In this document: one piece after another, positions 1 through 7,006 of the stretch
Layout: the number at the start of each line of letters is the position of its first letter
Position numbering within the stretch: position 1 is the stretch's first letter
Assembly: GCF_958445495.1 (NCBI RefSeq)
Contig: NZ_CAUCSQ010000078.1
Span: 1 to 14,310, forward strand
Origin: an uncultured Bacteroides sp.
GTDB lineage: Bacteria; Bacteroidota; Bacteroidia; Bacteroidales; Bacteroidaceae
Length of the DNA: 14,310 nucleotides
Direction of reading: 5' to 3'
Program-made: the position numbers and the translations under genes
The notes under the pieces: model-generated
The model's database searches: none
Told to the model about the DNA's origin: nothing
Seen by the model: the letters and a program-made list of their open reading frames with translations, nothing else

Positions 1-125
1 TCTAAATAAACAATCAAAATCCTTGAAAAAGAGGGATTAAGCTTGAATAATAAGAAACTTTAACCTTTATATAATTCATCTTAGAAACTGAAATCCATAC
101 ATGCCGTAATTGACAAAGAAAAACG

Positions 126-133
126 TATCTTTG
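126..133 (+). promoter_or_regulatory. recQ promoter, -7 box
   Basis: TATCTTTG matches the Bacteroides -7 consensus TAnnTTTG. It sits 22 bases before the recQ ATG, so the 5' UTR would be very short (about 15 bases). No TTTG/TTG element lies at the expected 19-21 bp spacing upstream, so the -33 element is weak or absent. The sequence from 1 to 125 is AT-rich; I see no other gene in it. Confidence 0.55.
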
Positions 134-155
134 CAGCCGGTTTAAATAATTGTCA

Positions 156-1964
156 ATGAGAGATATTTTAAAAACATATTTCGGTTACGATAGTTTCCGG
201 CCTTTACAGGAAGAAATCATCCGTCACATCCTGGACAAGCGGGATGCTTTGGTGCTGATGCCTACCGGCGGAGGAAAATCAATCTGTTACCAACTTCCGG
301 CCTTGATGAGCAAGGGGACGGCTATCGTAATCTCTCCCCTCATCTCATTAATGAAAGACCAGGTGGAAGCGTTGCAATCCAACGGCATTGCCGCCGGAGC
401 GATGAACAGCAGCAACGACGAGACGGAAAATGCCAATTTGCGCCGCGCCTGTATTGAAGGGCGCCTCAAATTGCTCTATATATCGCCGGAAAAACTCTTA
501 GCGGAAAAAGACTATCTGCTACGGGACATGAACATCTCCCTGTTCGCCATTGACGAAGCACACTGTATCTCTCAATGGGGACATGATTTCCGGCCGGAAT
601 ATACTCAAATGGGAATACTTCACCAGCAATTTCCACAAGTGCCCATCGTCGCATTAACGGCAACCGCCGATAAAATTACCCGTGAAGACATCATCCGGCA
701 ATTGCATCTGAAACAGCCCCGCACGTTCCTTTCTTCTTTCGACCGCCCCAATATCAGCCTGACGGTAAAACGCGGTTTCCAGGCAAAAGAAAAGAACAGG
801 ACGATTCTGGATTTCATCCACCGCCACGAAGGAGAAAACGGGATAATTTACTGCATGAGCCGGAACAAGACGGAGACCGTAGCGCAAATGTTACAAAAAC
901 AGGGAATCCGTTGCGGCGTCTATCACGCCGGACTATCCGCCCGGCAACGGGACGAGACTCAGGATGACTTCATCAACGACCGTATCCAGATAGTGTGCGC
1001 AACGATTGCTTTCGGCATGGGAATCGACAAGTCCAACGTCCGCTGGGTTATCCATTACAACCTGCCGAAAAGCATTGAAAGCTTTTATCAGGAAATCGGC
1101 CGTGCCGGACGGGACGGTCTGCCAAGTGACACCATTCTGTTCTACTCATTGGGAGACCTGATTCTGTTAACGAAGTTTGCAACAGAGAGTCATCAGCAAA
1201 ACATTAATCTAGAGAAGCTCCAACGTATGCAGCAATATGCAGAAGCGGACATCTGCCGCAGGAGAATCTTATTGAGCTACTTCGGAGAAACATCGACGGA
1301 AGATTGCGGCAACTGTGACGTATGTAAAAACCCTCCGCAACGATTTGACGGCACGATAATCGTACAAAAAGCATTAAGCGCCATTGTCCGTACGGAACAG
1401 CAAGCGGGTACGGGACTGCTGATTGACATTTTGCGCGGTAATTATTCGGCGGAAGTGACGGGAAAAGGATATCAGGATTTGAAAACTTTCGGAGCGGGAC
1501 GGGATATCCCACCACGGGACTGGCAGGATTACCTGCTTCAGATGTTGCAACTAGGATATTTCGAGATAGCATACAACGAAAACAATCATCTTAAAATCAC
1601 TTCCAGCGGAAGCGATATTCTTTTCGGGAGGGCAAAAGCGACTCTGGCAGTCATCCGCCGGGAAGAAACCGCCGGCAGAAAAGAGAAAAAGAAAAAGTCT
1701 GTCACCACGAAAGAGCTTCCTTTCGGGCTGTCTGCCACAGAAAACGAAGAGCTGTTCGAAGCCTTGCGGAGATTGCGCAAACAACTTGCTGATCAGGAAG
1801 GCTTTCCGGCTTACATCGTATTGTCGGACAAAGTGTTACATCTGTTAAGTGTCTCGCGTCCCATGACTATCGAAGAATTCGGAAACATCAGTGGTATCGG
1901 CGAATACAAGAAGAAAAAATACGGTAAGGATTTCGTTAACCTGATTAAGCAATTTGTCGATTAG
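156..1964 (+). CDS. recQ: ATP-dependent DNA helicase RecQ
   Basis: Superfamily 2 3'-5' DNA helicase acting in recombination and replication-fork repair. With the ATG at 156 the protein has 602 residues, close to E. coli RecQ in length and layout. Visible motifs are Walker A GGGKS (K41), DEAH at 133-136 followed by CISQWGHDFRPEY, TATA at 168-171, and motif VI QEIGRAGRDG. The RQC zinc cysteines are C367, C384, C387 and C390. A winged-helix region follows, then an HRDC domain over roughly the last 75 residues (ISGIGEYKKKKYG near the end). An in-frame TTG at 150 would add two residues, but the ATG is the better start. The gene stands alone on the + strand and converges on the TPR gene. No motif is missing. 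Function is assigned from family knowledge and is secure. Confidence 0.97.
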   Translation: MRDILKTYFGYDSFRPLQEEIIRHILDKRDALVLMPTGGGKSICYQLPALMSKGTAIVISPLISLMKDQVEALQSNGIAAGAMNSSNDETENANLRRACIEGRLKLLYISPEKLLAEKDYLLRDMNISLFAIDEAHCISQWGHDFRPEYTQMGILHQQFPQVPIVALTATADKITREDIIRQLHLKQPRTFLSSFDRPNISLTVKRGFQAKEKNRTILDFIHRHEGENGIIYCMSRNKTETVAQMLQKQGIRCGVYHAGLSARQRDETQDDFINDRIQIVCATIAFGMGIDKSNVRWVIHYNLPKSIESFYQEIGRAGRDGLPSDTILFYSLGDLILLTKFATESHQQNINLEKLQRMQQYAEADICRRRILLSYFGETSTEDCGNCDVCKNPPQRFDGTIIVQKALSAIVRTEQQAGTGLLIDILRGNYSAEVTGKGYQDLKTFGAGRDIPPRDWQDYLLQMLQLGYFEIAYNENNHLKITSSGSDILFGRAKATLAVIRREETAGRKEKKKKSVTTKELPFGLSATENEELFEALRRLRKQLADQEGFPAYIVLSDKVLHLLSVSRPMTIEEFGNISGIGEYKKKKYGKDFVNLIKQFVD

Positions 1965-2071
1965 CCGACCGGATTAACCGACGGTACTGCTCACTGCTTG
2001 CAACAAGGTTGTCCGGCAAGTTTCCCGGTTTTATCTTTTTTTAGGGATACTGTCAATAATAAAAAAATGTG

Positions 2072-2100
2072 ATGTTTGCCGAAGGTCCCTACGGGAACAT
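2072..2100. terminator. Bidirectional intrinsic terminator between recQ and the TPR gene
   Basis: Imperfect hairpin with outer arms ATGTT/AACAT and inner CCG/CGG plus AGG/CCT around a two-base loop. On the + strand it is followed by TTTTTATTT; on the - strand by CACA and then seven T. It lies just beyond the TPR stop codon and about 110 bases beyond the recQ stop, so it can end both converging transcripts. A second, weaker possibility for recQ is CCGG(N8)CCGG near 2021-2036, followed by TTTTATC and a T run. Confidence 0.7.
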
Positions 2101-2102
2101 TT

Positions 2103-2927
2103 TTATTTGCATTGACGAAGTTGTTCATGTAAATCCGCGGGAGGCACTCCCAGAGAAATGGCTTTCTCAAAATCGGCCTTCGCCAATGCTTTCTTTTGTT
2201 GTGCCAGATAGATATTGCCGCGTAACAAATAAGCATCGACCGAAGAGGCATCCAACCTGATAGCTTCTTCCAGGTCAACCAATGCCAGCTCCTCATGTTT
2301 CATTTCTCTCTCCACATCGGCACGAGCAATGTAGAGCGTAGCATCTTCCGGAATTTCTACAATCATCTTATTCAGGATTTCAAGCGCTTCCCGAAATTTC
2401 CCTTCTTTCTGTTCCAATGTAGCCAGCCCCAACCGTCCGCTATAGCTCTGAGGGTCAAGCGCCAGCAAACGATTATAGTCTATCCGTGCCGCCGGATAGT
2501 CCCTGCGAAGAATGTAAATATATGCACGCATCAGCAAAGCTTCCCTGTTTTGCTTGTCTTCGTCAAGTACCTGGCAATAGTCGGTATAAGCGCGGTCTGT
2601 TTTTCCTGTCTCCATATAGATAGCGGCACGGTCCAACAAAATAGGTACTGCCAACGGAGCAAAATTCAGGGCGAAGGAATAGGATTCGAGGGCTTTATCA
2701 TACTCCCCCAACCTTCGTTGCACCAACCCCAGGTTAGAAAAAAGCAACGCATTCTTCGCATTTTTCGGTTCCAGTTTCAAAGCCTGCAGTAAAAGTTCCT
2801 CTGCCTGGCGGAGACTGTCTTTTTCAATACATTCAACAGCCTTCTCCGACAATTGACGGTAAGTCTGAGCGGAAACGGCAAACGGCAAACACAGGAAAAG
2901 GAATAAGATTATACTAATTCTTATCAT
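2103..2927 (-). CDS. Exported tetratricopeptide-repeat protein
   Basis: Protein of 274 residues. It has a clear type I signal peptide: a hydrophobic stretch ISIILFLFLCLPFAV, then a likely cleavage site after SAQ around residue 21. The rest is a run of about seven TPR-like helical pairs, for example ALLFSNLGLVQRRLGEYDKA, VDAYLLRGNIYLAQQKKAL and ALVDLEEAIRLDA. This indicates a periplasmic protein-protein scaffold with no enzymatic motif. It begins 31 bp after the cysK stop on the same strand and no promoter box is evident in that gap, so it is probably co-transcribed with cysK. No functional link to cysteine synthesis is visible. The specific partner is unknown. Confidence 0.88.
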   Translation of the reverse strand: MIRISIILFLFLCLPFAVSAQTYRQLSEKAVECIEKDSLRQAEELLLQALKLEPKNAKNALLFSNLGLVQRRLGEYDKALESYSFALNFAPLAVPILLDRAAIYMETGKTDRAYTDYCQVLDEDKQNREALLMRAYIYILRRDYPAARIDYNRLLALDPQSYSGRLGLATLEQKEGKFREALEILNKMIVEIPEDATLYIARADVEREMKHEELALVDLEEAIRLDASSVDAYLLRGNIYLAQQKKALAKADFEKAISLGVPPADLHEQLRQCK

Positions 2928-2958
2928 ACTGGTGCGGAATTCATTTACATTTTACAAA

Positions 2959-3909
2959 TCAATCTAACGGATAAGCGTCAAACGCGAACAATTCGGTAGA
3001 CAGATAACGCTCTCCCGTATCAGGTAACAACGCAACGATTTTTTTGTTCTCAAATGCAGGTCGCTCCGCCAGCAAACGGGCAGCATAGACAGCCGCCCCC
3101 GAAGAAATCCCTGCCAGCAATCCTTCCGTTGCCGCCAATTCACGCCCTGCACGAATCGCTTCGTCATCGGGCACGGCAATTACTTCATCCACAACGGAAG
3201 CATCATACAAAGCCGGAATGAAATTCGCCCCGATTCCCTGAATACGATGCGGAGCCGCTTCTCCTCCCTCTAACACCGGAGAAGCTGCCGGTTCTACCGC
3301 CACGATATAAATATCCGGATGATGTTTCTTCAACGCACGGGCCACTCCGCAAACAGTTCCCCCGGTGCCGACCCCGGCTACGAAAACCGATACCTCGCCT
3401 TCCGTATCCCTCCAGATTTCCTCACCTGTCGTCCGTTCATGGGCAGCCGCATTCGCCGGATTCTCAAACTGTTGCAAAATCACCGCACCGGGAATATTGT
3501 CACGCAATTCCTGCGCTTTGGCTATGGAAGCCGCCATTCCTCCCGCTCCGTCTGTCAATACAATCTCCGCCCCCAACGCTTTTAACAGATTCCTCCGTTC
3601 CAGACTCATCGTTTCAGGCATTGTCAGTATAAGATGATATCCTTTAATTGTCGATACCATCGCCAACCCGACACCCGTATTTCCACTGGTCGGCTCAATG
3701 ATGGTCGCACCGGGCCTCAATATCCCGCGAGCTTCGGCGTCTTCAATCATAGAAAGAGCCGCCCTGTCTTTCACGCTCCCCGCCGGATTAAATGATTCCA
3801 ATTTGACTATTATATTTTGTTTCAGACCGTATTTCCCGCTATAACCTGAAAGTTCCATCAAAGGAGTATTCCCTATCAAATCGGTTAATTTCTTCGCAAT
3901 CTTTGCCAT
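2959..3909 (-). CDS. cysK: Cysteine synthase A (O-acetylserine sulfhydrylase)
   Basis: PLP enzyme that makes cysteine from O-acetylserine and sulfide in the cytoplasm. It has 316 residues when started at the ATG at 3909 (MAKIAKKLTDLIGNTP). The in-frame upstream extension to 3960 would run through the promoter box and is not expected to be translated. The PLP lysine is K47 in NPAGSVKDR. The substrate loop PTSGNTGVG, the phosphate-binding GVGTGGTVCGV, the GISSGAAV segment and the C-terminal PDTGERYLST are all present. Length and motifs are typical of CysK. The closely related CysM class cannot be fully excluded by eye, but GISSGAAV and the overall fit favour CysK. It heads a likely two-gene unit with the TPR gene downstream and is divergent from the LTA-synthase-like gene. 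Confidence 0.95.
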   Translation of the reverse strand: MAKIAKKLTDLIGNTPLMELSGYSGKYGLKQNIIVKLESFNPAGSVKDRAALSMIEDAEARGILRPGATIIEPTSGNTGVGLAMVSTIKGYHLILTMPETMSLERRNLLKALGAEIVLTDGAGGMAASIAKAQELRDNIPGAVILQQFENPANAAAHERTTGEEIWRDTEGEVSVFVAGVGTGGTVCGVARALKKHHPDIYIVAVEPAASPVLEGGEAAPHRIQGIGANFIPALYDASVVDEVIAVPDDEAIRAGRELAATEGLLAGISSGAAVYAARLLAERPAFENKKIVALLPDTGERYLSTELFAFDAYPLD

Positions 3910-3937
3910 ATTACTGTTTTTTACATCACTTACACGA

Positions 3938-3945
3938 CAAAGATA
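3938..3945 (-). promoter_or_regulatory. cysK promoter, -7 box
   Basis: On the - strand this reads TATCTTTG, a match to TAnnTTTG, placed 29 bases before the cysK ATG. There is no TTTG at the expected -33 position; the inverted repeat at 3955-3971 occupies that place instead. Confidence 0.6.
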
Positions 3946-3954
3946 GATAAAAAA

Positions 3955-3971
3955 TGACATGTTTTATGTCA
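3955..3971. repeat. Inverted repeat in the cysK / envelope-gene divergent promoter
   Basis: Perfect 6-bp arms TGACAT and ATGTCA separated by GTTTT. It covers the place where the -33 element of cysK should be and lies about 30 bp upstream of the -7 box of the divergent gene. The position fits an operator for a dimeric regulator. The regulator is unknown; the half-site resembles, but is not identical to, CRP/FNR-type sites. Confidence 0.45.
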
Positions 3972-4000
3972 CATTATAAGAAAGATAAAGAAAAGTATAG

Positions 4001-4008
4001 TAACTTTG
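4001..4008 (+). promoter_or_regulatory. Promoter of the LTA-synthase-like gene, -7 box
   Basis: TAACTTTG matches TAnnTTTG and lies 30 bases before the ATG at 4039. No clear -33 TTTG is present. Its presence argues against starting translation at the TTG at 4006, which lies inside the box. Confidence 0.55.
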
Positions 4009-4038
4009 TATCCGTTCAATCTTTTTAAGCTTGCAGAT

Positions 4039-5874
4039 ATGAAAAAGAGAATCATACAATTTCTCATAACTTACTTTTTATTCGTCCTCCTGTTTACTCT
4101 CCAAAAACCGATATTCATGGTTTATTACCATGATTTATATAATGATGTCTCCTTTGGAGACTATTTCCGCGTCATGTGGCACGGACTTCCCCTGGACTTA
4201 TCGCTGGCCGGTTATCTGACTGCCATTCCGGGGCTGTTGCTTATTGCTTCCGCCTGGACGGATTCCTCCATCCTCCGCCGTATCCGCCAAGTCTATTTCG
4301 GGCTGATTTCTTTTGTAATGGCTTGCATTTTCATCATTGACCTGGGATTGTACGGCTTCTGGGGATTCCGTCTGGATGCCACTCCGATTTTCTATTTTTT
4401 CTCCTCTCCTAAAGATGCCGTGGCAAGCGTCAGTTTCTGGTTCGTATTACTGGGAATAGCCGCCGTGTTAATCTATGCCTTCATCCTATACTGCATTTTT
4501 TATTCTGTGCTTATCCGTGAAAAGAAACCTTTAAAAATACCTTACCGGCGACAAAATGTCTCTCTCGCGCTTTTATTGTTGACAGGAATGCTTTTCATTC
4601 CCATCCGGGGCGGCTTCACCGTTTCGACAATGAATCTGAGCAAAGTTTATTTCAGCTCCGACCAACGAATGAACCACGCAGCCATCAATCCGGCATTCAG
4701 CTTTATGTATTCCGCCACCCATCAGAATAATTTCGAAAAGCAATACCGTTTTATGGCCCCGGAAGTCGCCGACCGGTTATTTGCCGAAATGACCGATAAG
4801 CCCGCCACACCTTCGGACAGCATCCCGCAGCTCCTGAACACCCGACGCCCGAATATTATCTTTATCATCCTCGAAAGTTTCTCCACCCACTTGATGGAAA
4901 CGTTCGGAGGACAGCCGGATGTAGCGGCCAATATGGACAAGTTCGCTAAAGAAGGTATATTATTCAGTAACTTTTACGCCAACAGTTTCCGTACCGACCG
5001 CGGACTGGCCTCCATCATCAGCGGATATCCCGGACAGCCAAGTACCAGTATCATGAAATATCCGGAAAAGACGGACAAGCTTCCCTCCATCCCGCGCAGC
5101 CTGAAAAATGCCGGATACAATCTGGCATATTACTACGGCGGAGATGCCGATTTTACCAATATGCGTTCTTACCTGGTATCTTCCGGCATTGAAAAGATTA
5201 TCTGCGACAAAGACTTTCCGTTATCCGAACGTACCGGAAAATGGGGAGCGCAAGACCATGTCTTGTTCCAACGTCTGCTGAAAGATTTTAAGGAAGAGAA
5301 ACAACAGGAACCTTTCCTGAAACTCGTGCAGACATCAAGCAGCCACGAGCCGTTCGAGGTTCCGTTTCAAAAACTGGATGACAAAGTTCTAAATGCGTTT
5401 GCGTATGCCGACAGTTGCGTAGGAGACTTTATAAACCAATACCGCGAACTGCCATTATGGAAAAATACATTATTCGTACTTGTACCCGACCATCAGGGAG
5501 CTTATCCTCACCGGATAGACAATCCTTTGGACGGACAGACCATTCCCCTGATTCTAATCGGAGGGGCAATCAAAGAACCGCAAGTGATAGACACCTATGC
5601 CTCGCAAATCGACATCGCCGCTACCCTGCTTGCCCAATTAGGAGTGCCGCATAACGATTTCACATTCAGCAAAAACATTCTGAATCCTGCATCGCCCCAT
5701 TTCGGATATTTCACCAGGCCCGACTTCTTCGGTATGGTTACCCCGGAAAACCAACTGGTATTCAATCTGGACGCCAATGCCGTACAACTTGATGAAGGGA
5801 CGGAAAAAGGAGCCAACCTGGAAAAAGGAAAAGCATTCCTCCAGAAGCTTTACGATGACTTGGCAAAACGCTGA
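4039..5874 (+). CDS. LTA synthase-type membrane sulfatase-fold phosphotransferase
   Basis: Protein of 611 residues from the ATG at 4039. About five N-terminal membrane segments (roughly 4-22, 53-72, 85-107, 132-156, 173-189) precede a large periplasmic alkaline-phosphatase/sulfatase-fold domain. Motifs match the LtaS/OpgB group: metal-binding E279 in FIILESFS, the nucleophile candidate T319 in NSFRTDRG, H436 in SSSHEPF, and D484-H485 in VPDHQG. Members of this family transfer phosphoglycerol or phosphoethanolamine from phospholipid to envelope glycans or lipids. Gram-negative Bacteroides do not make classical lipoteichoic acid, so the acceptor here is unknown. The next gene downstream is a probable lipid A phosphatase, which suggests an envelope-modification context, but each gene appears to have its own promoter. 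A true sulfatase is unlikely because the C-x-P-x-R signature is missing. Confidence 0.85.
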   Translation: MKKRIIQFLITYFLFVLLFTLQKPIFMVYYHDLYNDVSFGDYFRVMWHGLPLDLSLAGYLTAIPGLLLIASAWTDSSILRRIRQVYFGLISFVMACIFIIDLGLYGFWGFRLDATPIFYFFSSPKDAVASVSFWFVLLGIAAVLIYAFILYCIFYSVLIREKKPLKIPYRRQNVSLALLLLTGMLFIPIRGGFTVSTMNLSKVYFSSDQRMNHAAINPAFSFMYSATHQNNFEKQYRFMAPEVADRLFAEMTDKPATPSDSIPQLLNTRRPNIIFIILESFSTHLMETFGGQPDVAANMDKFAKEGILFSNFYANSFRTDRGLASIISGYPGQPSTSIMKYPEKTDKLPSIPRSLKNAGYNLAYYYGGDADFTNMRSYLVSSGIEKIICDKDFPLSERTGKWGAQDHVLFQRLLKDFKEEKQQEPFLKLVQTSSSHEPFEVPFQKLDDKVLNAFAYADSCVGDFINQYRELPLWKNTLFVLVPDHQGAYPHRIDNPLDGQTIPLILIGGAIKEPQVIDTYASQIDIAATLLAQLGVPHNDFTFSKNILNPASPHFGYFTRPDFFGMVTPENQLVFNLDANAVQLDEGTEKGANLEKGKAFLQKLYDDLAKR

Positions 5875-5933
5875 AATGAAAGGAATATAAAATATTTATA
5901 AAGTACTATAGGACAGTTTTCTATTCTTTATTG

Positions 5934-5941
5934 TATATTTG
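5934..5941 (+). promoter_or_regulatory. lpxF promoter, -7 box
   Basis: TATATTTG matches TAnnTTTG and lies 28 bases before the ATG at 5970, in the 95-bp gap after the LTA-synthase-like gene. A convincing -33 TTTG is not seen. I see no terminator between the two genes, so read-through from upstream is also possible. Confidence 0.55.
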
Positions 5942-5969
5942 CAAGGTAAGAATCTAATAACAAAGTCTG

Positions 5970-6662
5970 ATGATTAGTACCGAATTTATCAAGTATCTTT
6001 CGGAAGTAGATACGAATATCTTCCTGTCTCTTAATGGTGTGCATTCTCCTTTCTGGGATTATTTCATGAAAACATTTACCGGAAAATTTATATGGGTCCC
6101 CATGTATGCCACCATATTATACATATTATTAAAAAATTTCCATTGGAAAGTAGTGGTGTGTTATGTAGCGGCCATTGCACTTACCATTACTTTTGCCGAC
6201 CAGATGTGCAGCAGCGTCATTCGTCCGGTGGTAGCGCGGCTGCGCCCTGCCAACCTGGAAAATCCCATTGTAGACATGGTATATATAGTAAACGGCTATC
6301 GCGGAGGAAGCTATGGTTTTCCGTCGTGCCATGCCGCGAATTCATTCGGTCTTGCGATGTATGTCATATTTCTGTGCCGTAAACGTTGGTTAAGTTTTTT
6401 CATAGTGGCATGGGCAATCCTAAACTGTTATACACGTATCTATCTGGGGGTACATTATCCCGGCGACCTAATTGTCGGAGCCATCATCGGCGGATTCGGC
6501 GGATGGTTATTCTGTACGCTTGCCAATAAAGCGGCCCCCTACCTGCAACCTTCTTCCGCCCGCATCAGAAAAGAGGGAATGAAACGGACGTCAGTCACCA
6601 TTTACACGGGATTACTCACCATATTGGGTATTATTATTTATTCCGCAATCCAAAGTTGGTAA
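5970..6662 (+). CDS. lpxF: PAP2-family phosphatase, probable lipid A 4'-phosphatase
   Basis: Integral membrane PAP2 phosphatase of 230 residues. All three family motifs are visible: R85-x6-R92-P93 (Arg in place of the usual Lys), P118-S-C-H121 in GFPSCHAANSFG, and T155-R156-x5-H162-x3-D166 in TRIYLGVHYPGD. H121 and H162 are the predicted catalytic pair. Several hydrophobic helices flank them. From memory, the B. thetaiotaomicron PAP2 protein encoded a few genes away from leuB (BT1854) was shown to be LpxF, which removes the lipid A 4'-phosphate and gives resistance to cationic antimicrobial peptides. The position next to the leu operon supports orthology. If it is not LpxF, it could be a generic phosphatidate or undecaprenyl-diphosphate phosphatase. 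The family call is near certain; the LpxF call is an inference from locus and family. Confidence 0.8.
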   Translation: MISTEFIKYLSEVDTNIFLSLNGVHSPFWDYFMKTFTGKFIWVPMYATILYILLKNFHWKVVVCYVAAIALTITFADQMCSSVIRPVVARLRPANLENPIVDMVYIVNGYRGGSYGFPSCHAANSFGLAMYVIFLCRKRWLSFFIVAWAILNCYTRIYLGVHYPGDLIVGAIIGGFGGWLFCTLANKAAPYLQPSSARIRKEGMKRTSVTIYTGLLTILGIIIYSAIQSW

Positions 6663-6669
6663 AAGACGT

Positions 6670-6701
6670 TCTTCCAAAATCTCCATGAAGATTTTAGAAG
6701 A
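6670..6701 (+). other. Stem-loop just after the lpxF stop
   Basis: A 12-bp stem with one mismatch: TCTTC-AAAATCT pairs with AGATTTT-GAAGA around a six-base loop. It begins eight bases after the stop codon. No T run follows, so it is not a standard terminator. It may protect the 3' end of the mRNA. Confidence 0.4.
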
Positions 6702-6840
6702 GGATTGATGGGGCATTTAGTAAATACTGTAATTTTAAAAGGATACTCGGAAAATTTAATCGGAAAATTAAAAAGATAAGAGTCTCAAAATAGAAACCAA
6801 ACTGAGCACTCAGAAAAGTGACGGATTGTAAGGTAAATAT
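6702..6840. other. Intergenic stretch with a short direct repeat
   Basis: AT-rich sequence with no credible gene. It contains two copies of TCGGAAAATT (6747-6756 and 6760-6769), spaced 13 bp start to start. Nothing else is recognised. Confidence 0.35.
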
Positions 6841-6888
6841 AAAAGAACCGTATCAAACTCCATTGTTGAGTAATGATACGGTTCTTTT
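6841..6888. terminator. Strong intrinsic terminator between lpxF and the leu operon
   Basis: Fifteen-base arms (6841-6855 and 6874-6888) pair perfectly, core AAGAACCGTATCA/TGATACGGTTCTT, with a further small ACTC/GAGT stem inside. A T tract follows on the + strand, and TTCTTTTATATTT is found on the - strand. It can end the leu operon transcript (about 115 bases after the leuB stop) and stop lpxF read-through from the other side. Confidence 0.85.
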
Positions 6889-7006
6889 TATGGTACACGG
6901 GGATGTCTAATCTGTCCGGTTTAGGGAGATACACTTCATCCGGAAGTTTTTCCCCTTTCCCCAACGAAACCAATCCCGTAAGAACAACTGCCTTATACTC
7001 CTTATC
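6889..7006 (-). other. Protein-like leftover reading frame downstream of leuB
   Basis: Directly after the leuB stop, a frame shifted by one base stays open and reads like real protein (for example GEKLPDEVYLPKPDRLDIPV) up to the terminator hairpin. It has no credible start of its own: an in-frame ATG at 7099 lies inside leuB. The frame continues through the hairpin to 6785 as unconvincing sequence. It may be the remnant of a lost gene or chance. Confidence 0.2.

Noticed and set aside
3910..3960. N-terminal extension of CysK by 17 codons.
   Set aside because: It would run through the -7 box. The downstream ATG gives the standard CysK N terminus.
4006..4038. N-terminal extension of the LTA-synthase-like protein from a TTG.
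   Set aside because: The TTG lies inside the -7 promoter box, upstream of the expected transcript start.
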